Positions 50,501-62,500 of a stretch of 64,000 nucleotides of DNA are shown piece by piece. This DNA comes from Strigops habroptila (Eukaryota > Chordata > Aves > Psittaciformes > Psittacidae). Under the pieces are notes generated by a model. That model had not been told where the DNA came from. It was given only the letters and a program-made list of their open reading frames with translations, and made no database searches. The position numbers were made by a program, and so were the translations under genes. Every line of letters begins with the position of its first letter. Positions within the stretch are counted from its first letter, which is position 1. Where the stretch lies: assembly GCF_004027225.2 (NCBI RefSeq), contig NC_044289.2, forward strand, positions 12,238,354 through 12,302,353, in the 5' to 3' direction.

Positions 50501-53500
50501 AGCCCTGCAGGGTGTTCACAGTCCCCAGTTTGGGCATGTTTGTGTTCAGGGGGAAAGGAGAGGAGTTCCCCGGGGACCCATCAGAGGCTCTGGACAAGTC
50601 CACTGCTGTGTCACGCCAGCCATTCAGCACAATGGGTGGATGAACATGGGTTGCTGCCAGCTGCTCCAAGCTCCTCTGTTTGGCATCTCTCTCCATCTCA
50701 AATTCATAGGGCCTCCTGTGCTTCCGCTCGTCCTTTGCAAAGGCAGGGGTCAGGAAACCTTCCTGTGTGTATCAAAGCCACAGAGAAGGTTACAACTGCT
50801 CATGCACTGCCCAGGGAGCACAGCTCTTAAATCAACACTGCGCTAATGGTCAGGCTTTTCTGCCTTTACAGGAGCCCTGAAGGATGCTCTTTCCCTGGGC
50901 ACATCAAACTCCTCTTTCCTTGTGTGGGGATGGAGCAGGAGCATCCTCACACACACTTTGATCCCCCAAGGTGTTGTAACCCCGGGTGCTATGCCAGCTG
51001 CTGGGCAACCAGGCTGGGTTCCAGCCCAGCAGCTTCTCTCTTCATTGTGTCCAACAGCGAGAGGACACGAGAGTTGGTGACTGATGGGATGGTGCCTTTT
51101 TGTGCACCCGTTGTTTTGGGACATCAGGGCAGTGTCTCCTTTTCCCCCTGACCATGCTGGGGGCTCTGGCACTGACTCTGGAAGCACTTCTACAGCTGCA
51201 GAACAGGAGGGAAGCAGCGCTCACGGGGGGCTGAGAGCACCAGGAGCTCACCAGGAGCCCTCAGTGAAGGAGACCAAGTGGTTCAAGCCACATGTTATAC
51301 ACCACGTGGCACCAAAAGGCAGTGAGAACCCAGATCCCTCTTGGGAAACCCTTTGAGCACTTCTAGGCAACTCTTCACCCCAGAGTCCCAAACCCGTCCC
51401 TGCCTGAGGGGCCCCCCTCACCTTTTGTACCTGTGAGATTAACACCCCGTTATTGAAGCTGGGGTCGGAGGCTTCTGACTCGGCAAAGCTGTTCCTGCTG
51501 CCGGCGTTGCTGGCTACTGCTGGAGCTGTCAGCAGGGTTGGTGTCTCAAACTGCTGGCTGGAGGAAGGCCACTTGCCCTTCAGGATGGCATGGCAGATGT
51601 TGTCAATGCGGTTGATGATCACACGGTCCTGCAAACAGAATTGGATGGTGGCAGGTTGGGATCTGAATGACTGACTCAGGATTAAAGACAAACCCAGCTG
51701 ATGTGACTTCAGCCTGGCAGCGAACTGCTTTGGGGCAGGCATGTCTCAAATGGGTGCTTGGAAAGAGCATCCCAGTTAGAGCATCCACGGGGAGCCATGT
51801 GTGGAGGACCAGGAGGCAGAGCTGGGGCTGTGTGAGCCGCTGCTGGTCAGTACCACGCAGTAACACTTGCAACAAACACAGTGTTCATTTTAAACTCACT
51901 TTAGGCCACTCAGAGAAGGAGTAAAGCGTCTTCTCCTGCAGCAGCTGAGCTATGGTCGGTGCCCGGGCATCCTGAAGGTCATCAATCTCCCCGGGCAGGA
52001 CAGAGGCAGAACTCTTGCTCTCTTCCTCCATGTACTTCTCTAAACCATCTGAGGAAGCAACAGAGAACAGAACCCATCACAGTCCTGCCTCTCTTGCCCT
52101 CTTGAGGCGAGAGCAACTCCTCACACCTTCCCACCCCTTTCCCTAGCCAGCCACCAAGCAATGCAGCAGCCCTGGGTCATGGCAGGCAGCCCACACTGCT
52201 CAGGAAGGGCCAGCATTCCCCTGGGCTGTTTGCCCAGCGCTGTCCTGTGCCAGGAAGGGAAGGGTGTCCTGCCTTCCATGGGATGCTCATGGCAAAGGGG
52301 CTGCTGGGGCTAACGGTGGGTGGGTGGTTCTGGCAAACATAGCCACCAACCCTTTGTTCCCCAATCATACCAGCCAGAGTGAGTCCCTGGGGGCTCAGCA
52401 CCCCAAGGCTGTGGCTCTGCAGCGGACAGCAGGTCCCTCCCACCCCAGAGGTGACTGATAAGCAGACGGAGCTCTCAGGACCATACCTTGACTCTGGCTG
52501 CTGCTGGCTTTCTCCCCCTCATCTCTGTTCTCACGCTCTTCTTGCTTCACCCCCTGGGGTTTGGGGTGCAGGGCCTCTCTGCAGCCTGTCTGCCCCTCAG
52601 CCCCTCGGCCCCAGGCCTCCCCCCCAGCACGGGGGGGCTCTGCCACTGGGACCCCCAGCATTGGTGCAGGCAGGCCGAAAGCCTGGCCATGAGCCTGTCC
52701 CGGTGAGTGCTGCAGGGTGCTCTCCTCATCCAAGCCATGGTCCTCCCTGCCCTCTGGCCCGGGGTCCCCCAGCCCCTCGGGTGTCCCCAGCCCCAGGGAC
52801 TCTCTCTCGCCATTCACATCTTCTGGGCAAGTGTCCTCGGGTGTGCGGAGGCCAGAGCTCTGCTCCTCACCCCCCAGTTCATTGGCCTCGGGGTCACAGC
52901 CAGTCCTGGTCCTGGGAGTACTCAAGATTTCTACAGCATCTGCTGCTGCCTCCGAGTTATCATCATCCTCTTCTTCCTCCTCGTCTTCCTCGCTGTGGCT
53001 CTGGCTTGGCCCTGACTTTGCCTCCATTCCTTTCTCCTGCAGCAGATTGATGAACCTCTGCTCAGGAGGAACCTTGATTTCATAGTTATGAAGAGTGGGA
53101 CTGTAGAGCCCCATGCTTATGACCCCTTCCATGGCAGCGTGCTCAGGCAGCACTGGTGCAGGGCTGGTGAGGTCTCCCTTCTGCTGCAAGGCTTCACAGA
53201 GCTCTGCTGGGATGCTGTGCGAAGGGTCGCTTTCGGGGGTAGAAGGTGAAGGCTCAGCCTCCTCATTCTGACTGTCCATTCGGTCACAGCCCATCTGCAA
53301 ACCCTCTAGGAAGGGAGCCTCTCTCATGGCATCTGCATCGCAGCTGGACGGATCCTCGTCCCCCTCCAGCTTGCCCTCAGAGAGTTTAGCAACGCTGCTT
53401 CCAACATCTGGGCAACTTGGGCTGTCTCGAGCAAGGGAGCTTTGCTCACTGTTACAGGCCTTCTCGTCATACATCATGCACACCAACGAGTCTGGCAAAG

Positions 53501-56500
53501 AGCTCTCATCATAGTTACTGGACATGATGTCCTGGACTTTAGACATGAACGTTTCACAGTTTGCATCCGGTGGACTGCCCCCAGCCTGGGACATGGTGTT
53601 GTCTACAGCTTCCAGCTTGATCTGACTCTCAGCTTCATTCTCCAGGGATTCACAAGTCCGGTCCACCTGGCTGTACAGAGGGGAACTGTAGAGTTTGGAG
53701 TTAGTCTGGTAAAGGCAGCAGAGGGTTTCTGGGGCTGGGAGCCCCGTTCTTTTATTCTGGGCATAGTTCCTGTAGGCATCTAAAAAAGACAGCTGGGGGT
53801 CATTCATGATGTAGTAGTCGGTGCGGTTGAGGCCGTGCTTGGCGGTGCCGATGAGCAGGTCCCGGTCGTGTTTGCCACACTCCCACCACACGGGCAGGTA
53901 GAGGCTGGGCCGGCACAGCTTGAGCCGCTCGTGGAGCTGCGGACACTTGAGCACTTGCTCACGCACCTTCCGCAGCAGCTCGATGCGATAGAGGGTCCTG
54001 GCAGCACGTTCCTCTGTGATGGGCTCCACGTAGATGTCAGGGTCTGGGGGACCTACAGCAGGGATAGAAAAGCCAAGGCTCTGTTATACACATCGATGAG
54101 AGTTACCCAGAGCAAGGAGAGTGCTTGTAGTTGAGGCTTCTTTTCCCAGTCTCAGCATCTCCCATTCGTTTGCCACCAAATGGACATGTGGGTGTAAACT
54201 GCCTCGACTTTAGCAGCTGGACCAAGAGCAGCACTCAACTAGAGGTTGCCATCTTGGATAAAATCAGTTGTGATTTCATGGGAGAGCTCCGTGGAGCACC
54301 TATGGAGCCCACAGGGCTGCTCTACCTTCCTGCCGCGCTGAGGAGATGGTAAGTGGTGGTGACAAGGCAGCCAGAAATGCACACAGCTTCTGCAAGCCCA
54401 CAGCCCGCCCGGCATCCCGCTGCCTCCAACTGTCCCTGCAACTCCTCCCTTGCTCTCCTGCTCCATAAGAGCAGTGGGACCATTTCTGACCTATGTGTAC
54501 CTAGTGTTACGTCTCCACAGGCCATGCAGTTCCCACTCACCATCCTCTTTCCACAGTGGGAGACCACAGACATTCTTGCACATGGCCACGAAGCTGTAGA
54601 AGTACTTCTCCAGGCTTTCATCTGTCTTCTTCTCCAGTCGAGAGATGGCTCGGAACTGAGTCCAGTCAAAGATCTTTTTCTCCTGGTCATAGACAACCCC
54701 AAAGGAGGAGACGGTGCGGTAGAAATCTGCCTGCTCCCTCCTGGTCCACCTGTGGGGCAGGGAGGAGACATGAACACCACTAAGACCTCCTGGTCCCAGC
54801 ATGGGCAGGGCATCAGGCACAGAGGCTCAGAAAGGACTATCTAGCTACTGCCCACCAGTTTTGGGGGAGCTGCCAGGAGAAGCACACTGGGGAGATCACC
54901 ACAACCTGAGATCCTCTGCCTCATGGTGCATAGCAGGGAGGAGCAAAGGCCACAGGCCCCCTGCTGAAACAGCCTCTTGGCTCAGTGTTGAAAAAACACT
55001 CTTGGCTGTTTGAGAAGATAGTCAGTGCAGCTCCAGGCTGTGCTGCCGATGGGGAGCAGGCTCCAGCAGCTTCTCTGGAGGTACAAACCTACCTCCACTA
55101 CTCGCTTCCTGCCATGCTGAGCTGTCTCACCACTTCCATGGAAAAGCCAACTCTGTGCCAGGAATTAGAAGGGAAGGTCCTGCAGGCACAGCTTTCATCC
55201 AGCCTCTTCCAGAGGGAAACTGGGACTGGGGTTCATTGCCGTAAAGGCCCCAGTAACAAACACCATCCACACACCCTGCTGACCCCTGTGGACTCCTGGG
55301 TGCCAGGGATGGATGCCATCCCCTCCCCACTGAAGGACAGCAGCCATGGAGATGGGGAGTTTCAGTTACAGTGCTGTTAGAGCACAACTTTCACTCTGGT
55401 TTGGACCCTCTGAGCTTTCACCTCATGGGGATCACTGCAAGGAATGATTCAGGACAGAGATGGTGAAGAGCACCCTGGGCAAATGCAGCCCCAGGCAAAC
55501 AGGGTGCAGAGAAACAGGTCACAGAGAACAGACCAGGGTGCAAACTGCAGGGAGAGTGCAGGAGCAGGTCACAGCAGGGAAAGGTGAGTGCCAGGAGGGT
55601 CCCACCATCTTTTCATTTACTGGGATGCAAACAGAATGAGAGCACACCACAACCAGGATATGCCATTGGGCTCCCAAAGCCATGAACAGGAGCCTAATGC
55701 AGTAGTGTGAGAGACATAAGGGTCAGAAAGGCTGCACACACAGGCTGTGACTGTGCTTGTGTGTCACCCCTCTGCCATGGTGTGTCCCAAGTGCACAACC
55801 CTGCTCAGCAGGACCTGCTCTGCTGGGACTGGAGGCAATCCCTGGCCCAGCAGACGCTGGGTTTGAGCTGTCCCCTTGCTTCTTTTCACCATGTCACCAG
55901 TACTATGGAGGCTGCTCCCCAGCTGGGCTTGCTGCTGGAGCCACGAGGCTCCCTTGTGCCTGGGAGCAGCATTCCCTGCCCAGCAAGGAACCCACATGCC
56001 AGCCGTGGTGACATCTACCTGGGGGCAAGGATTTCCACTGGCCTCAATCAGCTTTGGAAAGGACATTCTGCTGCGTTACCTTTTCTGCATTTCTTTGTTC
56101 ACAGAGTCCATCTCGGAGGCTCTCCGGAACATCTCGTCCTGCAGCCAGTATCCATGGTTACCAGGCATGAGCATCTCGGCACGTGGAGGCAGCTCTTTGC
56201 GGTTGCAGCGCTGGTAGACGGTGACGAGCCTCCGCAGTCTGGCTGTGAGAGCAGATGAGACAGGCCAGCAGGATCTGTCTGAGTCGGAGCCATCCTGGGC
56301 TTCAAACATCAGCAAGGACATTAGTATTTAATGCACACTCAAAGCCACGGCTTCCTGCATCCCTCCAGCCCAGCTCTGAGAGCTCCCTCCCACAGGGGAT
56401 GCCAGGGATCACAGTTATGACTGGGGCGCTGTGGTGACCATCCCTGGGCCTCTGCACCCCGAAAGCTCCTGGCTCACAGCCTCACCATATCTCAGCTTCC

Positions 56501-59500
56501 TTCTGAGAGGCAGAGATCAGGGTAGGAATGACAGCTCCAGGCCAGGCTGTGCAAGGGAGAGGACTGCAGATCCCTGCTCAGCAGCAGGGCCAGCCAGCCC
56601 ATGACATCTGCCAGCACTGCCCACTGCAGAGACCAGCATGCTCATCTCATCCAGGCAACTGCATGGACAAGGGCAAGGTAACGGCTTTGGGTCACCCCTG
56701 GCTGCCTTTGCCTGGGAACACCTTTTCAGGCCCCTGGCTGCCCTGTCACAGGGCCCATCCCTGGGTCAGACATGACTTTGCTGACAGGCGCCTGCCCAGG
56801 TTAAGCTACCTCACCCACTACCCACTACCACAGAGCAGCGTGTCCCCCCAGCCCAGCAGCGCCTGTCTCAGCGCCCCGGCTGTGCCGTGCCAGCCCTGGG
56901 AAGCCACACACGATGCTGCAGGAGACACGGCCTCACCTGCCGCTGGCTCATCCCGCTTCTCACTGGCTTCGCCCACCCCAGCGGCCACGATGTCCTGCAG
57001 AAGGAAACCATGAGAGAGGGCTCCCAGCCCCGCACACAGCACCCCGTACCCACAGCCCACCCGGGTTCAGGGGGGCAGGACACGCAGAGCTGTGTGTCCT
57101 GGGCACTAGGCACAGGGCACACAGGGGAGGTGGCAGCTCAGAGGGTGACATCTCAGCAGTGCTGTCCGTTGTGGGCCTGGAGGAGAGGTCCACCACAGTG
57201 ACAGAGGCTGCAGAGCCACTGCCCAGGACAGTGAAAGTGCACAGCCTCTGCTGCTCAAATTAATTCTGCACCCTCCCGTGCTGCCTTGTTCACTGCTTTT
57301 CCTCTGCCCCAGAGCCATTCCTTCTGGGACACCCCCAACTCCTTCGCCAGGGCCCCATGTGGCTCCTGAACCTGAGTTGAGAGCCAGCACCCTGGCCATT
57401 CCCAGGGGTGCTGGCTCTCAACCCCCCTCAGCTGCCCAAAAGGGAGATGCTGCCCAGGTCTGCAGGAAACACACAGAGGCAACAACAGAAGCTGAGATGA
57501 CACAGACTGTGGGGCAGAGCCCATGCATGGCACAGCAAAGCTGGCACAGGGCAGGGTCATCAGCAGGGCTGGTTCCCCAGTGCCTCACAGCACAGCTGAT
57601 GGAGCCAAGCCTGCAGCACAGGGCAGGAGGGAAAGCCTGGCAGCAGCAGATGTTCACTGATCACTGTGAATCCCACTCACCTCCTGCTTTGGCAGCCCTT
57701 CCAGCTTTTCTCCACTGCTCTCTTCCTTTTCCATGCAGCCCCTGGGTAAGAGAGTGAATTAGTCCCTGGCAGCAGCAGCACAGCACCTCTGGCAGTGCCA
57801 GTCATTGGCAGGAGGGAGCAGAGAAGTGGTGTTCATGCTTCACACTGAGGAGCCAGCTCCCCCCTGCCTGCTGCCCTGCCCGCTGTGCTCAGATGCAGTC
57901 TGCTCCCTTCCTCCTCCCTGTGCACAGCTCATCCCACAGCCCCAGGAGTGCGCCAGGCAGCCCCCAAGAGGTCTGCTCCATCCCCTGCCCACCTTTCGGC
58001 AGTGTCCTGGGCCCCGTCGCCAACACCCTGCTCCGCAGAGAGCAGCTTCTCATCCGGCATTCCCACTTTCTCCAGGAAGCAGAGCGCCGGGTCCGCCCGC
58101 ATGGCGTTGTACCGCTCGTAACCTGCCAACCACCACGGGCCATCAGAAAGGAGAAAAGACAGCACAAAGCCAGGTCTGAGAACCTCCTGCTCTGTGGGAC
58201 ACTGCTCCCCATGTGGCTCTCACTCTCTGTGCTGCTGTGAGAGTAATTCTCACCCTCAGAAATTCAGAACACTTTCCCCAAAGCTGCTAATTGCTCCACA
58301 GCAGCAGGAAAAGAGAAAGGCCAGGCTCTGCATCCCACCAGGCAGCCCTGCTCCATAGGCAGCGCAGTGCCCGGAGCTGTGCACAGCACCCAGGGCAGGT
58401 TTGCAGCTGGGAGCAAACAGCCCCATGGCTCCTGGAAGCCACAGGGGGACTTCGTGACAAGGCTGGGGATGCCAGGAGAGACTCTGTGCCTTCCTCCTCA
58501 CCCTCACGTGGCAACTGCATGCTGATCCTGGAAAAACAGGAGCATGCCACGAGCCTGGGCATGGCCATGCTGGGCACTGCAGTGTGCCTGCCCCACCACC
58601 CAAACAAGGCAGCTGCTGGTGCCTGGGAGAGCTCCCGTGGCTCTATGTGGCTGTGGTGTGTGGCCACAGCTCTGCCCTTTCACACTGACGTGATGCCCCC
58701 TCCAGGTGCTCCACTTGGGTATCTCTCATGCATTGGTACCCCCCAGACAAGCTGGGTACACACCGTGCTTGAAGACGCCGATGAGCAGGGATTTATCGGC
58801 TTCAGCATTCCACCAGTCCACTGGGATCTCCACGTAGTCAATGTCCGGCAGCAGCACGTCCAGTTCCCTGTGGCAGACAAGGCATGAACACCCTCTCCCA
58901 GCCTCACCAGACACCGGAGCACGCTGGGCACTGCTGGGCAGGGGCAGGGGGAGACAGGAGCCACCACCCACTGGCTGGGGGATACCTAATGCTCAACAGC
59001 ATCTCTTGGGGGAAGCCACTTCAAACCCCCCAACCCCAGAGGAACAGCATGTCTGGTGGGGTGGGCTGCAATGTCCCCTCCACACAGACTGGTGATGATG
59101 GACCTGTGCTGGGGAAGGCAGCTGACCTTGCTTCTAGTAAATAAAAGCCAGCATATCACACTCCTCTTCAAAGCACCGAGAGCTGAATCTTTGCAGTAAG
59201 GACAGGAGCAGGGAGGCTGCAGGCTCAATGGCATTAACAGAGCCTGCTGGCCCCCTGTCCTCAGTGCTGGGAAGGGACTACAGGCCACAGCAATGGGGCA
59301 CACTCTGCTCCAAGGCAGAAGGATGCCCTCTAAGGGTGAAGCTTTGCCTGAGGAAGACCTGGGGATTTGACCACAGGGTGTGACTCGCCTGGAGCTGCGG
59401 TGAGTGCAGACGTGCTGGGCTGGATGGCTGCGGCAGTGCTTGAGCGCTGCCAAAACCTACCCAAGAAGCACCCCAGGGGTTCACTGTAAGGTCCCTACCT

Positions 59501-62500
59501 GGCGGGGGTCCCCTCGAAGGCTTTGTCCGCAGCTTCCCCCAGCACTTCAGCCTTCAGGTAGTAGAGCATTCGCACCCGCAGCAGAACCCTGTCCCGGGGC
59601 AGCAGAGAGGAGCACACATTAGCACACAGGTTCTCAGATGCCAGCCTAGGGCCTGGCCCAATGGCCCAATCCAGAGCATTTGCAGAGAGATGCTCTGAGG
59701 GTCAGCAGGGCCAGAGACACCATGTTTCCCTGCACGGGAGGACCCACTTTCTCAAAGCAGGATGGGCACCAGCTATGTGGTGTCACACCACAGCGCCCAG
59801 CCCTGTGATCTGCTGGGGCTCTGTGGCTGGAGCTGTGCTGCTCAGGACATGGCTCCTATTAGCTGGAGGAGCATTCAAGAGCGGTCCAGCAACTGGAGCA
59901 CAATGACCCTGCATGGGCTGTGAGCCCTTTGCAGCTCCTTCCCACCCTCCCCACGCTAAAGGCCCTCAGGCCATGGTCTCCACATGCTGGCTCCTGCGCT
60001 CACTTGTTGCAGTGCTGTTTGAGGTGCTTCTTGTAGCTGTCGTCATGCAGGACAACCTCAGGGTTGCAGGTGGCCAGCCAGTCTGCGTTCTTTATCTCGG
60101 GAAGAAGCATCTGGTTCTTTGTCTTCTTCCCCTTCCTGCCTCTGGGCACCGGTGCTGACAAGCCTGTAACAGCAAGTGGCAGCCAGTGAGCACCATGGGC
60201 CAGGATGGGCACCACTGCCATGGCAGGGGGGCTGGAACCAGATGATTTTAAGGTCCTTTCCAACCCAAATCGTTCTATGATCACATAAAAGCATGGAAAG
60301 GAACTTGGTCCTGGGTATGGCTCTTAGAGCCTTACCTAGACCCTACAGCCAGCTCTGAAGTTCACCCTATGGGAACAACACAGTGTTGTGGGACAACAGG
60401 CTCCCAAATGATCAAAGACCAGAAGCGAGTCCTGATGATCTGATCTATAAGGGTTGTTTCCTATTCCATGCATCAGGAGGAGGGCTGCAGGATCACTGCA
60501 GGGGGCATTTACACTTGGCAAAGATACCGAGGGGAAAAGGAACACAGTCCCACCTCGCTGACAAAGATAAAATGAGATCCAGTGGCTGGAGCTGAAAATT
60601 AAACACATTTTCAACCTTGAAATAAGATGTGAGTTCACAGCAGAACATGGAAACAACTCCTGGTTGTCACTGGTGTTTGGAGACTTATGAGAGTGATGAG
60701 CTGCTTCCCTGGGCAGCTGCTTCTGAGGCAGGGCCCTGTAGATGTCCTCTCCTGCATATGTGTGCAAAGGAGAAGAGGACAAGGGCTCCAGCCTGCTGGG
60801 GTTCTGCAGTGGGCACCAGGGCTACTGCCTCCAGCACTGAATTGGCCCGATGAACTCTGGGCAAACTCGGCCTCTTCTGGGATGGAAGGGCAGGATGGGG
60901 CTGGATCAGAGCAGAGCTCAGAGCCTGTGTGCTGTGCTTGCCCTTCACAGTCACGCAGATATAGACTGAGAAGGAACAGCCCCAGGATGCACGAGCAAGG
61001 GCTGGAGGTTGCTGTTGCTTCCTGCACATCAGGGAGGCCCGGAGCCTGGTCAGCTCTCTGCAAACACGAGAGGTACCTCAGGCTCCTTGGTGAGCCACAG
61101 CAGTGCCTGCCACGTGGCTGCTCTGCACTGGGGTTCTGCTCTCCTCCAGCTCCTGAGGTTATGCTACATGGTTTTGCTGCTTCCCTGGCCAAGACCACAT
61201 GGAGGTTTCACAAGTGGGAAAAGCCATTCTGAAGAGCTGATAGAGAAGCTCCTTGTTACTTCCCTTTGCTTAATATCCACTTTTAGTGCTGCTCTTGCAC
61301 TAAAATATTCCTGACCCTCCACTGAAACCACAGCTCTCGAGCCCAGTTCCAGCACTGTTCTGGGCAGGGCTGTGTGGCAAGGGCAGGAGGCAGCACTGCC
61401 AGAGTGGCTCACATTGCAGGAGTAACTTAAGGAAGCCACTAAAGGCCACGTGCTCACACTATAAAGCCAGTCAGAATTTCCATCCAGAAAGAAATGGTGA
61501 TGTTGGGTTACCAAGTAGCATGCAGCATGCTCTGGGGTTCAGCAACAGCACCACTCCAGTGCTTCCCTGTGCTCCACCACCTCAAAACAGGAGTCCTCGG
61601 TTTCATCTTGGCTCCCTGATGCCAAAAGCAGGCTGGAGGGTGCCGGCCTCCTCACTACTCACCTTGTGCCACAGATCACAAGCACACAAGGAGCAGCACA
61701 GAGCTGTGGAGCTCTCACCACCCTGAGGAAGGGCCGTGGCCTCCCCCAGCCAGCTCTCCCAGCCCAGGCCACAACCCTCCAGCTGATCCAAGGAGCCAGC
61801 ACCAGCTCTGTCTTCATATCATCAAAGAAAAGCCACTGTGGCTGCACGATGCTGTTTGTATGGTGGGCTCTATTTGCTGTGCTGCTCCAGCCCCAAGGGA
61901 CACCTACAGAGAGCAGATGCTGCACTGAAGGCAGAGAAAACTTGACAGTGCCCACTTGAGAGGAGGATGGCATCTCTGCTCCCACCACAAAGGCCCTCTC
62001 TGCTCTAGTCATGGCACTGGGAGGCAGGAAACAGCCTTTCCCACCCAGTCAACCCCTGCTGCTGGCTCTGAGGATCAGTGTGGAGGTGAGTCCCATGGCA
62101 GCCACCTTCTCTGTGCAGAGAGAGTTGTGGTGCTCAAGCACAGCTGCTTGCTGGCTGCTTCAATCAGCTCTGAATTCTCCAGCCTCGGTCCTACAGGCTG
62201 GCACAGAGGCAACGGGTACATGTGCAATGGCAGAGAGAACACGCAATACCTGAGTGATTCTGCAGAGCCTGGTTCTGGCCGTCCTTCGTTGGTGTGATGA
62301 GATCCCAGATAAAACTTTTGATCTTCTCATCCCCCTTGTAGTGTTTGACACAATAGACCAGCAAGGCCCGACAGATCATCTCCATGTCCTTCTCGTTCAG
62401 GTGCCACTTGAACCGCCCGTGGGTCAGGATATCTTTCCAGCGTCCCCAGCTGGAACAGCATGAATAGAGACAGAGTAAATACCCCTGTGCAACTAGAGAC

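Noticed and set aside
52379-53783. Long plus-strand open frames opposite the large CHD6 exon
   Set aside because: Mirror frames of a GC-rich coding exon on the other strand; the minus-strand frame is clearly the CHD6 protein.
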